Source of the DNA: Parahoeflea alexandrii
Lineage (GTDB): Bacteria > Pseudomonadota > Alphaproteobacteria > Rhizobiales > Rhizobiaceae
Length of the DNA: 64,000 nucleotides
Direction of reading: 5' to 3'
Assembly (NCBI RefSeq): GCF_027214025.1
Contig: NZ_JAPWHB010000004.1
Coordinates: 434,001-498,000, forward strand
Below, piece by piece: positions 53,087 to 64,000 of the stretch. A model generated the notes under the pieces. The model did no database searches, was not told where the DNA came from, and saw nothing but the letters and a program-made list of their open reading frames with translations. The stretch's first letter is position 1. Each line of letters starts with the position of its first letter. The translations under genes and the position numbers were made by a program.

Positions 53087-53488
53087 GATAGACTCCATCG
53101 TCGAGACATGCGCTGTCGCCGGGCATGGTGACAACACGATTGTTGGTTCGGGATGGAGAATGAAGCAGAAAAGTTAAAACCCACTTAACCACGTCTATTT
53201 ACCAAGAATCGAAGAATAGGGGACGCGCACGCTAATTTAGACTGTGAAAAAGTGCGTGGCTCCTAGAATAGCCCCGGCCCGGCAAAAATGCCGGCGGACC
53301 GGCACTGGACACAGCCAAAAACACCGCATCCTGTGAAGCGGATCACTGAAGTAGACTTGATTGCTTTGCTTGCCGGCGGAACAATTCACAGGCACGGCGG
53401 GCATGATCGGCCACGACTGCCGCGCACCACTATGCAACATCAAGCAGCATCCGTCGCAGTAGAGTGCCCGCAAGCTGTCCGCCAACCA
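53087..53488. other. Intergenic region upstream of the second beta-barrel gene
   Basis: About 400 bases without a gene. AAGTTAAAACCCACTTAACC near 53172 carries TTAA repeats of the kind CtrA can use, and GACTC at 53091-53095 is a GANTC site close to the barrel-gene start. Around 53274-53305 a CCGGC-rich segment can form small stems. Nothing else was seen. Confidence 0.4.
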
Positions 53489-54841
53489 TCAGGCTGCGTT
53501 GCGGACGCCCGAAATCACGTTGATCAGCTGATCGACCACCGACTCGATCTTCTGGCGGTCGTCACCCTCGGCCATCACCCGGATAAGCGGTTCGGTGCCG
53601 GAAGGACGGATGACCAGCCGGCCACCGGCCCCGAGGGTTGCCTCGGCGTCGGCAATCGCCGTCTTCACCAGCGCGTCGTTGAGCGGATTGCCGCCCGAAT
53701 GCCGCACATTCTTGAGCACCTGCGGCACGGGTTCGAATCTCCGGCAGACCTCCGACACCGGACGGCCCATGCGCTGCACGCAGGCCATCACCTGGAGTGC
53801 TGCGACCAGGCCGTCGCCGGTGGTGGCGAAATCCGAAAGCACGATATGGCCCGATTGCTCGCCGCCGACGTTGAAATCATGCTTGCGCATGTGCTCGACG
53901 ACATAGCGGTCGCCTACCTTGGTCCGGGCCAGTGTCAGGTCGATGCCATCAAGAAAGCGTTCAAGGCCGAGATTGGACATCACGGTCGCCACGATGCCCT
54001 TGCCTCGCAGCATGTTGTCAGCCTTCCAGGATTCGGCGATCAGCGCCATCAGCTGGTCGCCGTCGACAACCGCGCCGGTCTCGTCGACGATCAGCACACG
54101 GTCCGCATCGCCATCGAGCGCAATCCCGATATCGGCGCGGACTTCATGGACCTTGCGTGACAAGGCGACAGGATGGGTGGAACCGCAATTGAGGTTGATG
54201 TTGGTGCCGTTCGGCTCCTCGCCGATGGCGATCACGTCGGCTCCGAGTTCCCAGAGTGCCGCCGGGGCCACCTTGTAGCCGGCCCCGTTGGCGCAGTCGA
54301 CGACAACACGCATCCCCGCCAGGGTGATGTCCTTGGGCAGGGTGCGCTTGGCGAATTCGATATAGCGGTCATGCACCCCGTCGACGCGCTTGGCGCGGCC
54401 GATCGAATCCGGACGTGCCAGCTGCAGATGGATGTCCTCGTCCATCAGTTCCTCGATGCGGTGCTCCAGATCGTCCGACAGCTTGAAGCCATCGGGTCCG
54501 AACAGCTTGATGCCGTTGTCCTGGTAGGGGTTGTGCGAGGCGGAAATCATCACGCCGATGTCGGCGCGCAGCGAGCGGGTCAACATCGCCACAGCAGGCG
54601 TCGGAATCGGTCCGAGCAGGAACACGTCGAGGCCCGCAGCCGTGAAGCCCGCCACCAGCGCGTTCTCGATCATGTAGCCCGACAGACGGGTGTCCTTGCC
54701 GATCACCACCCTGTGCCGGTGGTCACCGCGGCGAAACAGGTTTCCGACCGCGATCCCCACCCGCATGGCCAGGTCCGGCGTCATGGGTGCCTTGTTTGCC
54801 TGGCCACGAATCCCATCCGTGCCAAAATATCGCCTGCTCAT
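53489..54841 (-). CDS. glmM: Phosphoglucosamine mutase
   Basis: The 450-residue enzyme has [20 protein letters not shown] at the start, the phosphoserine loop [20 protein letters not shown] (serine near 100), the metal loop [13 protein letters not shown] and the C-terminal [19 protein letters not shown]. It converts glucosamine-6-phosphate to glucosamine-1-phosphate for peptidoglycan and lipopolysaccharide. It lies directly downstream of ftsH, an order conserved in many alphaproteobacteria, but a terminator stem separates them. Confidence 0.97.
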   Translation of the reverse strand: MSRRYFGTDGIRGQANKAPMTPDLAMRVGIAVGNLFRRGDHRHRVVIGKDTRLSGYMIENALVAGFTAAGLDVFLLGPIPTPAVAMLTRSLRADIGVMISASHNPYQDNGIKLFGPDGFKLSDDLEHRIEELMDEDIHLQLARPDSIGRAKRVDGVHDRYIEFAKRTLPKDITLAGMRVVVDCANGAGYKVAPAALWELGADVIAIGEEPNGTNINLNCGSTHPVALSRKVHEVRADIGIALDGDADRVLIVDETGAVVDGDQLMALIAESWKADNMLRGKGIVATVMSNLGLERFLDGIDLTLARTKVGDRYVVEHMRKHDFNVGGEQSGHIVLSDFATTGDGLVAALQVMACVQRMGRPVSEVCRRFEPVPQVLKNVRHSGGNPLNDALVKTAIADAEATLGAGGRLVIRPSGTEPLIRVMAEGDDRQKIESVVDQLINVISGVRNAA

Positions 54842-54951
54842 GGAAGCCCCCGGTGCTGTCCCGATAGAATATTTTTGTATCCCGCTTGATCCAACACATC
54901 GGCGCAAGAATACAATCAGATTTTGTTACAAACCGTTGCAATACACACAAA

Positions 54952-54973
54952 ACAGCCGCCAGACGGCGGCTGT
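54952..54973 (-). terminator. Terminator after ftsH
   Basis: ACAGCCGCC-AGAC-GGCGGCTGT, 9-bp perfect stem, followed on the minus strand by TTTTGTGTG, 42 bases beyond the ftsH stop. Confidence 0.85.
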
Positions 54974-55014
54974 CAACAAATCTTGGTTGGTATGGTTTAC
55001 GCCCGAACCCCGCC

Positions 55015-56952
<1,938 letters not shown>

Positions 56953-57065
56953 ACTCTTCCTCGGGGATCAAGGCCTGCAGCCACCGGCGCACAACCGAAT
57001 TTCAAAAACTCAACCTGTAACATAGGAGCCCGGAAGGGACTTGCCAAGGCTGCCGGCGGCGTTTG

Positions 57066-58433
57066 TCATCGCAGTTTCATCGCAGTTAACGCCGGAATAT
57101 CCAGTGGATTGGCCCAGGGGCACTCCGGGAACGGCCTGAGCTTCGCCAATCGGGCCAGCGCCTGGGCGATGGGCAATTGCTGCACCGGCAGAATACGCGA
57201 ACTGCGGCCCGCAAGCCGCTGGCAGACAAATCCGCCAACAACTCCTTCCTCCAGGCGCCAATCTGCTTCAGATAGATCGCGATCACGGCTGAAACAGGGC
57301 ATGATACCGCGGTTTTCGCTCCCTGACACTGTCAGCATCGACGTGCGGGAGAGATTGTGAACGTTAAAGCGCCGGTCCCAGACGCCCCGGCCACCCGGTT
57401 CGAGGCTGAGCCCGGCTACGTCGCGGCGTTCCCGTCCGAGAGCAAGGCAGGTTCCGCTGCGCCGGATCAGCGTCCGTCCGAGGCTGATGGCCCCGCCCTC
57501 ACCGCCGCCAGCGGATGAGCTGATGAAACCGGCAAGCGTCGCTTTGCCGCGCCTGTCGAGCGGACGCGAAGCGCCGCCGCACCAGTCGATCAGGGCTTCC
57601 AGCGCCGCTGTCGTCACCTCCGGCGCATCATCCGGCCGGTATCGCATCCGAACCAGGCCGTCCACATCAACATGGCAGCGGGCATCGATGAAGTCTGCCG
57701 CCAGGCTGGCAAGCCGAAAACGGGCGATCGCGATCTGCGACCCATCCGGTCCGTCCAACGCCGCTCCTTCCTCGCGAAATCGGGTGCGAACCCGCACCCT
57801 CTCGAAACGAGCATCGTTGTTGGACGGATCCTCGATCCAGTTCTCGACACCCTTGCCGCGAAGAAACTCGCGGATCCTGATGCGAGGCAATCCCGTGAAC
57901 GGCCGCAATACCCACATGCGGCCTTCGAACAGGGTTGCCGGCGGAATGCCGGCGAGGCCCGGAGCATCCTCCGACGCACTGCGGGCACGGCGCATGGCCA
58001 GCGTTTCGGCTTGGTCATCCCGCGTGTGCGCTGTCAGCACGGCGGAAAGACCGAGGCGCGCGGATGCCTCGGCCAGCAACCGGTAACGGGCCGCCCGGGC
58101 CGCGGCCTGCAGACCGGTCTCAGGCTGGCCGCTTTCCCATTTGAGCGTCTCGTGACGAATGCCGAGCCGCCGGCAGCGGGACTTGACCCAGCGCGCCTCG
58201 TCGGCCGATCCGGGACGCAGGCCGTGATCCACCGTCAACGCCACCAGCTTTACCGCGGGCACCAGGGCGGCGAGCCCGTAAAGCAATCCGAGCGAATCCG
58301 AACCACCCGACACTGCCACGCCGAGCGGGCGATGGTCGGTCAGGCCGGCAAGAAAATCAGAGAGACATTGATAAAGTGATGGCGGTTTTTGTGCGGGACC
58401 GCCCGAATGAACGGGCATCATCGGGTTCGACAA
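57066..58433 (-). CDS. tilS: tRNA(Ile)-lysidine synthase
   Basis: About 455 residues. The PP-loop GVAVSGGSDSLGLLYGLAAL (about 38-57), VALTVDHGLRPGSADEARWV, TAHTRDDQAETLAMR and NWIEDPSNNDARFERVRVR are TilS landmarks. It converts the CAU wobble C of tRNA-Ile2 to lysidine so that it reads AUA; essential. The start is unclear: TTG at 58433 lies 4 bases after the cpoB stop, and ATG at 58421 is an alternative four codons on. It stands between the tol-pal cluster and ftsH as in many proteobacteria. Confidence 0.93.
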   Translation of the reverse strand: MSNPMMPVHSGGPAQKPPSLYQCLSDFLAGLTDHRPLGVAVSGGSDSLGLLYGLAALVPAVKLVALTVDHGLRPGSADEARWVKSRCRRLGIRHETLKWESGQPETGLQAAARAARYRLLAEASARLGLSAVLTAHTRDDQAETLAMRRARSASEDAPGLAGIPPATLFEGRMWVLRPFTGLPRIRIREFLRGKGVENWIEDPSNNDARFERVRVRTRFREEGAALDGPDGSQIAIARFRLASLAADFIDARCHVDVDGLVRMRYRPDDAPEVTTAALEALIDWCGGASRPLDRRGKATLAGFISSSAGGGEGGAISLGRTLIRRSGTCLALGRERRDVAGLSLEPGGRGVWDRRFNVHNLSRTSMLTVSGSENRGIMPCFSRDRDLSEADWRLEEGVVGGFVCQRLAGRSSRILPVQQLPIAQALARLAKLRPFPECPWANPLDIPALTAMKLR

Positions 58434-58437
58434 GAAC

Positions 58438-59340
58438 TCAGCAGCTCGCCAGTTTCTGCTCTTCGCTGACCTTGGCGCGTACCGCCGCCGAAGCGCCCGG
58501 ATAGCGGATCAGCACCTCACGCAGCGTGGCGCAGGCGGTTTCACGATTGTCGAGCTTGGCCAGCGACATGCCAAGCTTGAGCAGTGTATCGGCGCCCTTG
58601 TCGGCGCGGGGGTACCGCTTGTGGGCGTCGAGAAAGGTCTTGGCGGACTCCTGGTACCGGCCTTGCGAATACTGCGCCTCGCCCAGCCAGAACATGGCGT
58701 CCGAGGCCCGCGGATCATCCGGATTGCTGGCGACGTAATCCTCAAACACCTGCTCGGCCAGAGCATAGTCGCCGGCCAGCATGTGATTGTATCCGGCCTG
58801 ATACATGTCTTCCGGCGATGACAGCGAGGCGGTATCGCTTCCGCCATCCATCGGCTGGATGATTCCGCCGATGAGATCGCCCTTGTCATCAAACCGGATG
58901 GTGCCGAGATCCGTCTCGGGGGCACCGAGCCCCTGCGTGTCCGGGGTCGTCGACGCGGTGCTCGATTGCTCGATGCCCGGCTGGGTGACGGCAGGGCCGG
59001 CATCGCCGCGCTGGTTGCCGGTCTTCTCGAGCTCCTGGAATCGGAACTCGTTGTCCTGCTGCATCTGGCGCATCTGCTCCTGCATCTGCAACAGCTGGAA
59101 CCCGAGTTCCTCGATGCGGCCATTGAGCCCGCGAACCTGCTCCTCGAGCTGCCCGATCCGGAAGACCGGATCACCGCTCTGCGCCAGGATCACCGGTGCC
59201 CGGCTCGTGTCCGCGGCTCCGACCGGTGCGGGCGGCACCGGCGATTGTTGCAAGAAAGCGGAAAGCAGCGGCGCCGCACTCGCGGGATAAGCAAAGGCAC
59301 TGATCGCCACCGCTGCGATTAGTCTGGAAAAGGGTTTCAT
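58438..59340 (-). CDS. cpoB: Tol-Pal system protein CpoB (YbgF)
   Basis: The 300-residue periplasmic protein has a signal peptide (to about residue 22), then a coiled coil with VFRIGQLEEQVRGLNGRIEE and LLQMQEQMRQMQQDNEFRFQ that trimerises in homologues. A Ser/Thr-rich linker follows, then TPR repeats (about 180-295) with MYQAGYNHMLAGDYALAEQV and FWLGEAQYSQGRYQESAKTF. CpoB links peptidoglycan synthesis with Tol-driven outer-membrane constriction. It is last in the tol-pal order, 164 bases downstream of pal and after a terminator. Confidence 0.94.
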   Translation of the reverse strand: MKPFSRLIAAVAISAFAYPASAAPLLSAFLQQSPVPPAPVGAADTSRAPVILAQSGDPVFRIGQLEEQVRGLNGRIEELGFQLLQMQEQMRQMQQDNEFRFQELEKTGNQRGDAGPAVTQPGIEQSSTASTTPDTQGLGAPETDLGTIRFDDKGDLIGGIIQPMDGGSDTASLSSPEDMYQAGYNHMLAGDYALAEQVFEDYVASNPDDPRASDAMFWLGEAQYSQGRYQESAKTFLDAHKRYPRADKGADTLLKLGMSLAKLDNRETACATLREVLIRYPGASAAVRAKVSEEQKLASC

Positions 59341-59453
59341 CGGCCTGACCTCATGACACGGGTAATTGCCCGGACAACTGGATAACGCATGGCAGGATAG
59401 CAAATCAACGCACAAACCGGCCAAACTATGGTGAAACCGACCTGCCACAAAAA

Positions 59454-59479
59454 AGATGGCGGCCCGGGAGCCGCCATCT
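59454..59479 (-). terminator. Terminator after pal
   Basis: AGATGGCGGC/GCCGCCATCT 10-bp stem with a 6-base loop; on the minus strand it runs into TTTTTTGTGG. Placed 26 bases past the pal stop. Confidence 0.88.
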
Positions 59480-59504
59480 CTCATTCCAAACCTGGGACCT
59501 GCCG

Positions 59505-60011
59505 TCAGCTTCCGGCGCCGCCGAGAACCGTGACCGCGCGCCGGTTCTGCGACCAGCAGGAGATGTCGTCGCAGACCGCGACCGGACGCTCCTTGCCGAA
59601 CGAGATCGTCCGGATGCGGTTTGCCTGGATGCCACGGGTGGAGAGATACTGCCGCGTGGCGGCCGCGCGGCGGGCGCCCAGAGCAAGGTTGTATTCGCGC
59701 GTGCCGCGCTCGTCGGCATGGCCTTCAACCGTGATCTGGTAGTTCGGATACTGGTTGAGCCACTGCGCCTGGCGATCGAGAGTCGCGGCAGCATCGGCCC
59801 GGATCACCGAGGAATCGGTGTCGAAGAAGATCCGGTCGCCGACATTGACGGTGAAGTCCTGCTGGGTGCCCGGAGCCGCATTGCCGGCCAGGCCGAGATC
59901 TGCGGCGTTGTTGGGCAGGTTGTTCTTTTTCGAGGCGCAGCCTGTCAGCACGAGCGCTGTGAACAGCGCGATCATCGCCGGGTTGCGGGCAAATTCTTGC
60001 ATGCGGCGCAT
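59505..60011 (-). CDS. pal: Peptidoglycan-associated lipoprotein Pal
   Basis: The 168-residue lipoprotein has lipobox VLTGC (C25). The OmpA-like domain has VNVGDRIFFDTDSSVIRADA and the peptidoglycan-binding block TVEGHADERGTREYNLALGA RRA. It anchors the outer membrane to peptidoglycan and binds TolB. AGGAG sits 7 bases before ATG at 60011, which rules out longer starts. It has a terminator before cpoB. Confidence 0.96.
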   Translation of the reverse strand: MRRMQEFARNPAMIALFTALVLTGCASKKNNLPNNAADLGLAGNAAPGTQQDFTVNVGDRIFFDTDSSVIRADAAATLDRQAQWLNQYPNYQITVEGHADERGTREYNLALGARRAAATRQYLSTRGIQANRIRTISFGKERPVAVCDDISCWSQNRRAVTVLGGAGS

Positions 60012-60177
60012 GGCCGAACTCCTTGGACGTGTTTGGTTGACCATTTGTAACCGGTCGCGGTTAATCGGCGTTGAAGAAAGACAGTTAAAATTCTCTCTAT
60101 TTCGTCTCTGTTTGCAGCGTTTGAACGTACAATGCGGCGCAAAGACGGCGAAATCCTGCCCTTTTCGGGATCTACCC

Positions 60178-61491
60178 CTACTCCAGCAAGGGCGACCAGG
60201 CCGGGTCAGACGCATAGGTCGGCGTGCTGACCAGCTGCTCGTTGTAGCCCGTCAGGTCGATCGAATAGATCTGCGGACCGCCGGCGCCGGCGGGCTGGCG
60301 GAAGAACATCAGCACCCGCCCGTTGGGGCTCCAGGTCGGTCCTTCGTTGTGGAAGCCGGTGGTCAGAATGCGCTCGCCCGAGCCATCGGTCCGCATCACG
60401 CCGATCGAGAATTTGCCGCCCGATTGCTTGGTGAACGCGATCAGATCGCCGCGCGGCGACCACACAGGCGTCGAGTAGGAGCCGTCTCCGAATGACACAC
60501 GCCGCTGGTTGGAACCGTCTGCGCCCATGATGTAGAGCTGCTGGCGTCCGCCCCGGTCGCTTTCGAACACGATCTGGCTGCCGTCGGGCGAATAGGACGG
60601 CGAGGTGTCGATTGCGGCGGTGTTGGTCAGCCGCGTGGTCGAGCGCGACCTCAGGTCCATCGTGTAGATGTTGGCGTTGCCTTCCTGCTGAAGGCTCATG
60701 ATCACCTTCTGGCCATCGGGCGAAAAGCGCGGCGAGAACGTCATGCCCGGGAAATTGCCGACCAGCTCGCGCTGGCCGGTTTCCAGCTGCAGCAGGTAGA
60801 CCCGCGGCTGGCCGCCCTCGAACGACATGTAGGTGATTTCCTGGCGCGAGGGCGAAAACCGCGGCGTCAGCACGATGTCGTTGGCATTGGTCAGCATGCG
60901 CAGGTTGGCGCCGTCCTGGTCCATGATCGCCAGCTGCTTCTTGCGGTCGGTCTTCGGGCCGCTTTCGGACACGAACACCACGCGGCTGTCGAAATAGCCC
61001 TTCTCGCCGGTCAGCCGCTCATAGATCGAATCGGCGATGATGTGCGCCACCCGCCGCCAATTCTCCGGCCGGGTGAAGAACTGTTCGCCGGAAAGCTGCT
61101 GGTTGGCGAAAGTGTCCCACAGCCGGAACTCGGCCCTGAGACGCCCATCGGCTTCGCGCGCCAGCCGGCCGGTGACCAGCGCCTGTGCGTTGATCACCCG
61201 CCAATCCTGGAACCGCGGCGCCGCGTCGGGATTGGAAATTTTCTCGATGAAAGCGGCCTTGTCGATAGGTGCGAACAGTCCGGACCGTTTGAGGTCCGCC
61301 GCCACCACCGCGGCGATCTGCGCGCCCAGATCATCGTTGGAGATGAAGTCGGTGATCGCGATCGGCAAGGGCTCGACATTGGCGCGATTGATATCGATCT
61401 CGACAACCGCCCGCGCCGGACCTGCCGTCAGCAGGACCAATGCGGCAACCATTGCCAGTGGAAAGACAAGAACCTGGTTGATCATTTTCAT
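60178..61491 (-). CDS. tolB: Tol-Pal system periplasmic protein TolB
   Basis: The 437-residue protein has a signal peptide ending PARA (about residue 28), an N-terminal alpha/beta domain ([20 protein letters not shown]) and a six-bladed beta-propeller made of repeats such as [50 protein letters not shown] and [14 protein letters not shown]. It binds Pal and the TolA C-terminus. It starts 18 bases past tolA. Confidence 0.97.
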   Translation of the reverse strand: MKMINQVLVFPLAMVAALVLLTAGPARAVVEIDINRANVEPLPIAITDFISNDDLGAQIAAVVAADLKRSGLFAPIDKAAFIEKISNPDAAPRFQDWRVINAQALVTGRLAREADGRLRAEFRLWDTFANQQLSGEQFFTRPENWRRVAHIIADSIYERLTGEKGYFDSRVVFVSESGPKTDRKKQLAIMDQDGANLRMLTNANDIVLTPRFSPSRQEITYMSFEGGQPRVYLLQLETGQRELVGNFPGMTFSPRFSPDGQKVIMSLQQEGNANIYTMDLRSRSTTRLTNTAAIDTSPSYSPDGSQIVFESDRGGRQQLYIMGADGSNQRRVSFGDGSYSTPVWSPRGDLIAFTKQSGGKFSIGVMRTDGSGERILTTGFHNEGPTWSPNGRVLMFFRQPAGAGGPQIYSIDLTGYNEQLVSTPTYASDPAWSPLLE

Positions 61492-61509
61492 AATGCAGCC
61501 TTTCAGCGC

Positions 61510-62532
61510 TTAGAACATCTGGCTCGGATCGAAGTTCACGATCACTTCAGCCCATGAATCATACTTCTCTTTCGGCAACTGGTAGGGCTGGGCCCTGAGC
61601 ACCGCACGCCGGGCGCTGCCGGACAGGGTACCACGGGTTCCCGCAGAGCCGCCGCTGGCGGACACATCCGGTTCGCCAATGATATTGCCTGCCTGATCAA
61701 GCCGCATCTTGACCGTGACCCGCACATCTCCGCCATCGGCCATGCCGGGAATGATGTTCCAGTATTTCTGGATCTGGCCCCTGAGCGCATCCATCTCACT
61801 CTGGCTCAGCGTGTTGCCGCGCGTGGTCCGCTGGCCGCCGAGCGATGCGGTTTCGGTCGAGCGCTTGGCACCACCGCCGGTCGCATCCTGCTTGTTGAGA
61901 AGTGCCGCCACCTCGTCGGCATTGAAATCGCTCTCCTTCGACGAGGCCTTCTCCTGCGCTTCCGGCTTTGCGGCGGCTTTCACCGGTTCAGGACGAGTCT
62001 GCGGCACCGGGCCGGCACTCGGCAGGGCCGCGAATTGCGGCTCGGCCGGGGCAGCCTCGGTGATCGCTTCGGCTACCGGATCAGGTGTCGTCTGCGCCGG
62101 CAGCGCCGCCACATCGACCGGCGCCGGCGCAGGTTCAGCCGGTTTTTCGGGGGCCGGGGTCGGTTCGGCCGTCTTGACCGATTCCGGCTTCGGCGCCGGT
62201 TTTTCCGCTGGCTTCGGCGGCGCCTCGGAAACGACTTCCTTCGGGCTCGGCGTGGCCGCTTCGCTGGACTTCAGATCGACGGCGTTATCGCCGGCATTCT
62301 GCGCATCGGGCACGGGATCGGGACGCGACGTCGGCGTCGGAGCGGCCTTCTCGGCCACCGGTGCGGTCTTCACCCCCTGCTGGATCTGGGTGATCTCCTC
62401 GATCGGCACGATGCTGACCGGAAACGATTCCACATCGGCGACCTCAAGCGTCCGCGGCGCTGTGAAGGATGACAGGGCGACGCCCAGCACCAGCGCATGC
62501 AAAACTGTAGATGTCGCCAGACTTCCCTTCAT
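61510..62532 (-). CDS. tolA: Cell envelope protein TolA
   Basis: A 340-residue protein with one N-terminal membrane helix (about 7-25, STVLHALVLGVALSSF). A long Pro/Ala/Glu/Lys-rich stalk covers about 55-215 (KPAPKPESVKTAEPTPAPEK). The C-terminal globular domain (about 240-340) contains WNIIPGMADGGDVRVTVKMR and AVLRAQPYQLPKEKYDSWAE. TolA carries energy from TolQR in the inner membrane to TolB-Pal. The stalk is Pro-rich and not the Ala-rich helix of E. coli, as usual in Rhizobiales. Confidence 0.93.
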   Translation of the reverse strand: MKGSLATSTVLHALVLGVALSSFTAPRTLEVADVESFPVSIVPIEEITQIQQGVKTAPVAEKAAPTPTSRPDPVPDAQNAGDNAVDLKSSEAATPSPKEVVSEAPPKPAEKPAPKPESVKTAEPTPAPEKPAEPAPAPVDVAALPAQTTPDPVAEAITEAAPAEPQFAALPSAGPVPQTRPEPVKAAAKPEAQEKASSKESDFNADEVAALLNKQDATGGGAKRSTETASLGGQRTTRGNTLSQSEMDALRGQIQKYWNIIPGMADGGDVRVTVKMRLDQAGNIIGEPDVSASGGSAGTRGTLSGSARRAVLRAQPYQLPKEKYDSWAEVIVNFDPSQMF

Positions 62533-62542
62533 CAGCGCGCCG

Positions 62543-62995
62543 TCAACTGTCCTGTTCCTGCAGTGTCACCAGGCCGAGATTCTTGAAGCCAGCCGCCGAG
62601 ATGCGGGCCATCACCTTCATCACGGTGCCGTAATCGGCATTGGTGTCGCCGCGGACATAGATCCGCTCTTCATAACCGGTGGTGGCAATCGCCTCGAGCT
62701 TGGCGACGACTTCATCGATCGGGATCTCGGTCTCCTGCAGGAAAACCTGGCCCGAGGAATTGACCGAAACGGTAATCGGCTGGGTTTCGGAATTCAGCGC
62801 CTTGGCTTCGGTCTCCGGCAGGTCGATCGGCACACCGACGGTGAGCAGCGGTGCGGCAACCATGAAGATGATCAACAGCACCAGCATCACGTCGACGAAC
62901 GGCGTGACGTTGATTTCGCTCAACAGCTGCTTGCGGCTGCCACGCCTTCCGCGGCGCGATCCGCCGCCCCGGCCACCCGATACGGACATGCCCAT
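62543..62995 (-). CDS. tolR: Tol-Pal system protein TolR
   Basis: The 150-residue ExbD/TolR protein has a Gly/Arg-rich cytoplasmic start, then one membrane helix with INVTPFVDVMLVLLIIFMVA carrying the essential proton-path aspartate, and a periplasmic domain with VPIDLPETEAKALNSETQPI and ERIYVRGDTNADYGTVMKVM. It forms the ion-driven motor with TolQ. It follows tolQ by 9 bases and precedes tolA by 10. Confidence 0.96.
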   Translation of the reverse strand: MGMSVSGGRGGGSRRGRRGSRKQLLSEINVTPFVDVMLVLLIIFMVAAPLLTVGVPIDLPETEAKALNSETQPITVSVNSSGQVFLQETEIPIDEVVAKLEAIATTGYEERIYVRGDTNADYGTVMKVMARISAAGFKNLGLVTLQEQDS

Positions 62996-63004
62996 GAGCG
63001 CCCC

Positions 63005-63721
63005 CTATTCCGCTGCCTGACGGGCGTTGAGACGCTCGTCGATCTGCCGCGACAGGATGCCGGAAAACTCATCCGCAAAGCCTTCCATGCGGGCGGACAG
63101 CTTGCCCGCGTCGCCGGAAAACTTGTTGTAGGCGATGACCGCGGGAATGGCGGCCAGCAGGCCGATGGCGGTGGCGAGCAACGCTTCGGCAATGCCCGGC
63201 GCGACGACGGCAAGATTGGTGGATTTCGATCCGGCGATTGCCTGGAACGAGGTCATGATGCCGACCACGGTGCCGAACAGGCCGATGAACGGCGCCGCCG
63301 ATCCGATCGTCGCCAGCGACCCAAGCCGGGATTCCAGCGCATCGGCCTCGCGCGACAGTGTCACGTCCATCGCCTTGTCAATGCGCATCTGCAGGCCGAT
63401 CGGCGACTTGGCGCCGCGCTCGAAGGATTTTTTCCATTCCCGCATGGCCGAGACAAAGATCGCGCTCATGCCGGACGATTTCTTGTCAGACAATGTCCGG
63501 TACAATTCCTCAAGCGACTGACCCGACCAGAACACCTGCTCGAACTGGTCGAGCTGGCGGCGGAACTTGCCGAACGAGATCCATTTGTCCGCGACGATGG
63601 CCCAGGTCCAGATCGATGCGCCGATCAGGCCAAGCATCACGATCTTGACCACAAAACCAGCCTGCATGAAGAGCGACCAGAGCGTTACGTCGCTGGTTGC
63701 TGCAAGTCCAACCTGTTCCAT
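63005..63721 (-). CDS. tolQ: Tol-Pal system protein TolQ
   Basis: The 238-residue MotA/TolQ/ExbB-family protein has three membrane helices (about 22-42, 140-160, 175-195). It contains LGSLATIGSAAPFIGLFGTV and VAPGIAEALLATAIGLLAAI, the helices lining the proton channel. It is the first gene of tolQRAB-pal-cpoB. The ybgC gene common upstream is not visible in the remaining sequence. Start ATG at 63721. Confidence 0.97.
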   Translation of the reverse strand: MEQVGLAATSDVTLWSLFMQAGFVVKIVMLGLIGASIWTWAIVADKWISFGKFRRQLDQFEQVFWSGQSLEELYRTLSDKKSSGMSAIFVSAMREWKKSFERGAKSPIGLQMRIDKAMDVTLSREADALESRLGSLATIGSAAPFIGLFGTVVGIMTSFQAIAGSKSTNLAVVAPGIAEALLATAIGLLAAIPAVIAYNKFSGDAGKLSARMEGFADEFSGILSRQIDERLNARQAAE

Positions 63722-64000
63722 TCAATTACCCTCGAATCCAAACGCCCGGCTTTATTACCGGGCGGCCAAGACGTCACTTTTGCCGGGAGACCAGAAGTGA
63801 GCGATTGCCGCCTAACCACTTTCAAAGTCTTCTCGCGGTCAAATTTGGTCAAAGGATGGCGCACACGATCCGCGCAATCCTCATGATTTCGGTAATAAAT
63901 TATTATGGTTAAGGCTTGGTTAGGATTCGAACCCGGTGCAACCAAGGCTTCCCGAGCCGTCCGTCAATCCGGAAGCGTGAGGATTATTGGGCCGTTGCGG
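63722..64000. other. Upstream region of tolQ at the right window edge
   Basis: No convincing gene. An 86-codon minus-strand frame overlaps the tolQ start and has no family features. AT-rich DNA around 63890-63920 (TTAACC, AATAATTTATTA) on the minus strand could hold the tol operon promoter. A GGTTCGAATCC-like string near 63927 looks like a tRNA T-loop but has no matching stem. Confidence 0.4.

Noticed and set aside
63900-63960. Possible tRNA (GGTTCGAATCC-like string)
   Set aside because: The five bases on each side of the putative T-loop do not pair, and no acceptor or anticodon arm can be drawn.

Overview
The window looks like a chromosomal segment of an alphaproteobacterium of the Hyphomicrobiales (Rhizobiales), probably in or near the Rhizobiaceae; a marine genus such as Hoeflea is only a guess. 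The reasons are the GC-rich coding, a CtrA/SciP/ChpT/EipA cell-cycle cluster with GANTC (CcrM-type) sites, two copies of an about 108-bp double-palindrome repeat resembling the rhizobial RIME element, and a serC-serA pair with a two-hairpin serC leader. Most genes are ordinary and intact. Two short stretches have lower GC and look acquired.

Left third (1-21136): a partial MsrQ/YedZ-like membrane protein, an alanine/sodium symporter with a universal stress protein, and a divergent Lrp-type regulator. Then comes a catabolic block for uronic acids and unsaturated uronates: uxuA, uxuB, kduD, kduI, kdgF, a three-gene TRAP importer and uxaC on the minus strand, facing a GntR regulator and a KdgK-type kinase on the plus strand. 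Two routes (glucuronate via UxaC-UxuB-UxuA; unsaturated uronate via KdgF-KduI-KduD) meet at 2-keto-3-deoxygluconate, which KdgK phosphorylates. A YtfQRT-YjfF-type sugar ABC transporter operon with its own GntR regulator follows, then a Tat-exported sulfide:quinone reductase-like flavoprotein with a small membrane partner.

Middle (21338-42999): an AlkB-like dioxygenase overlapping a BMT5-like (DUF2431) methyltransferase, elongator tRNA-Met, a Gfo/Idh/MocA oxidoreductase, mnmA, then sciP, a FliJ-like gene, ctrA, a receiver protein, chpT and eipA. Beyond these are a coiled-coil protein, a SpoU methyltransferase, an RluA-family pseudouridine synthase, rpoH, a repeat-rich gene-poor stretch with an internally deleted DUF4112 gene, a papain-like lipoprotein, a proline-rich membrane protein, purA and a DMT exporter.

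The most unusual region is 43411-46382: a tightly packed, lower-GC four-gene operon of three different TIR-domain proteins (one of the ThsB/DUF1863 type) and a stand-alone SLOG protein. It resembles Thoeris anti-phage signalling taken apart into separate genes, with no SIR2 or other obvious killing effector. It is followed by a decayed copy of the 3' end of serA.

Right third (46826-64000): a GAF-GGDEF diguanylate cyclase, serA and serC, two outer-membrane beta-barrel proteins, glmM, ftsH, tilS and the complete tolQRAB-pal-cpoB envelope cluster, nearly all on the minus strand.
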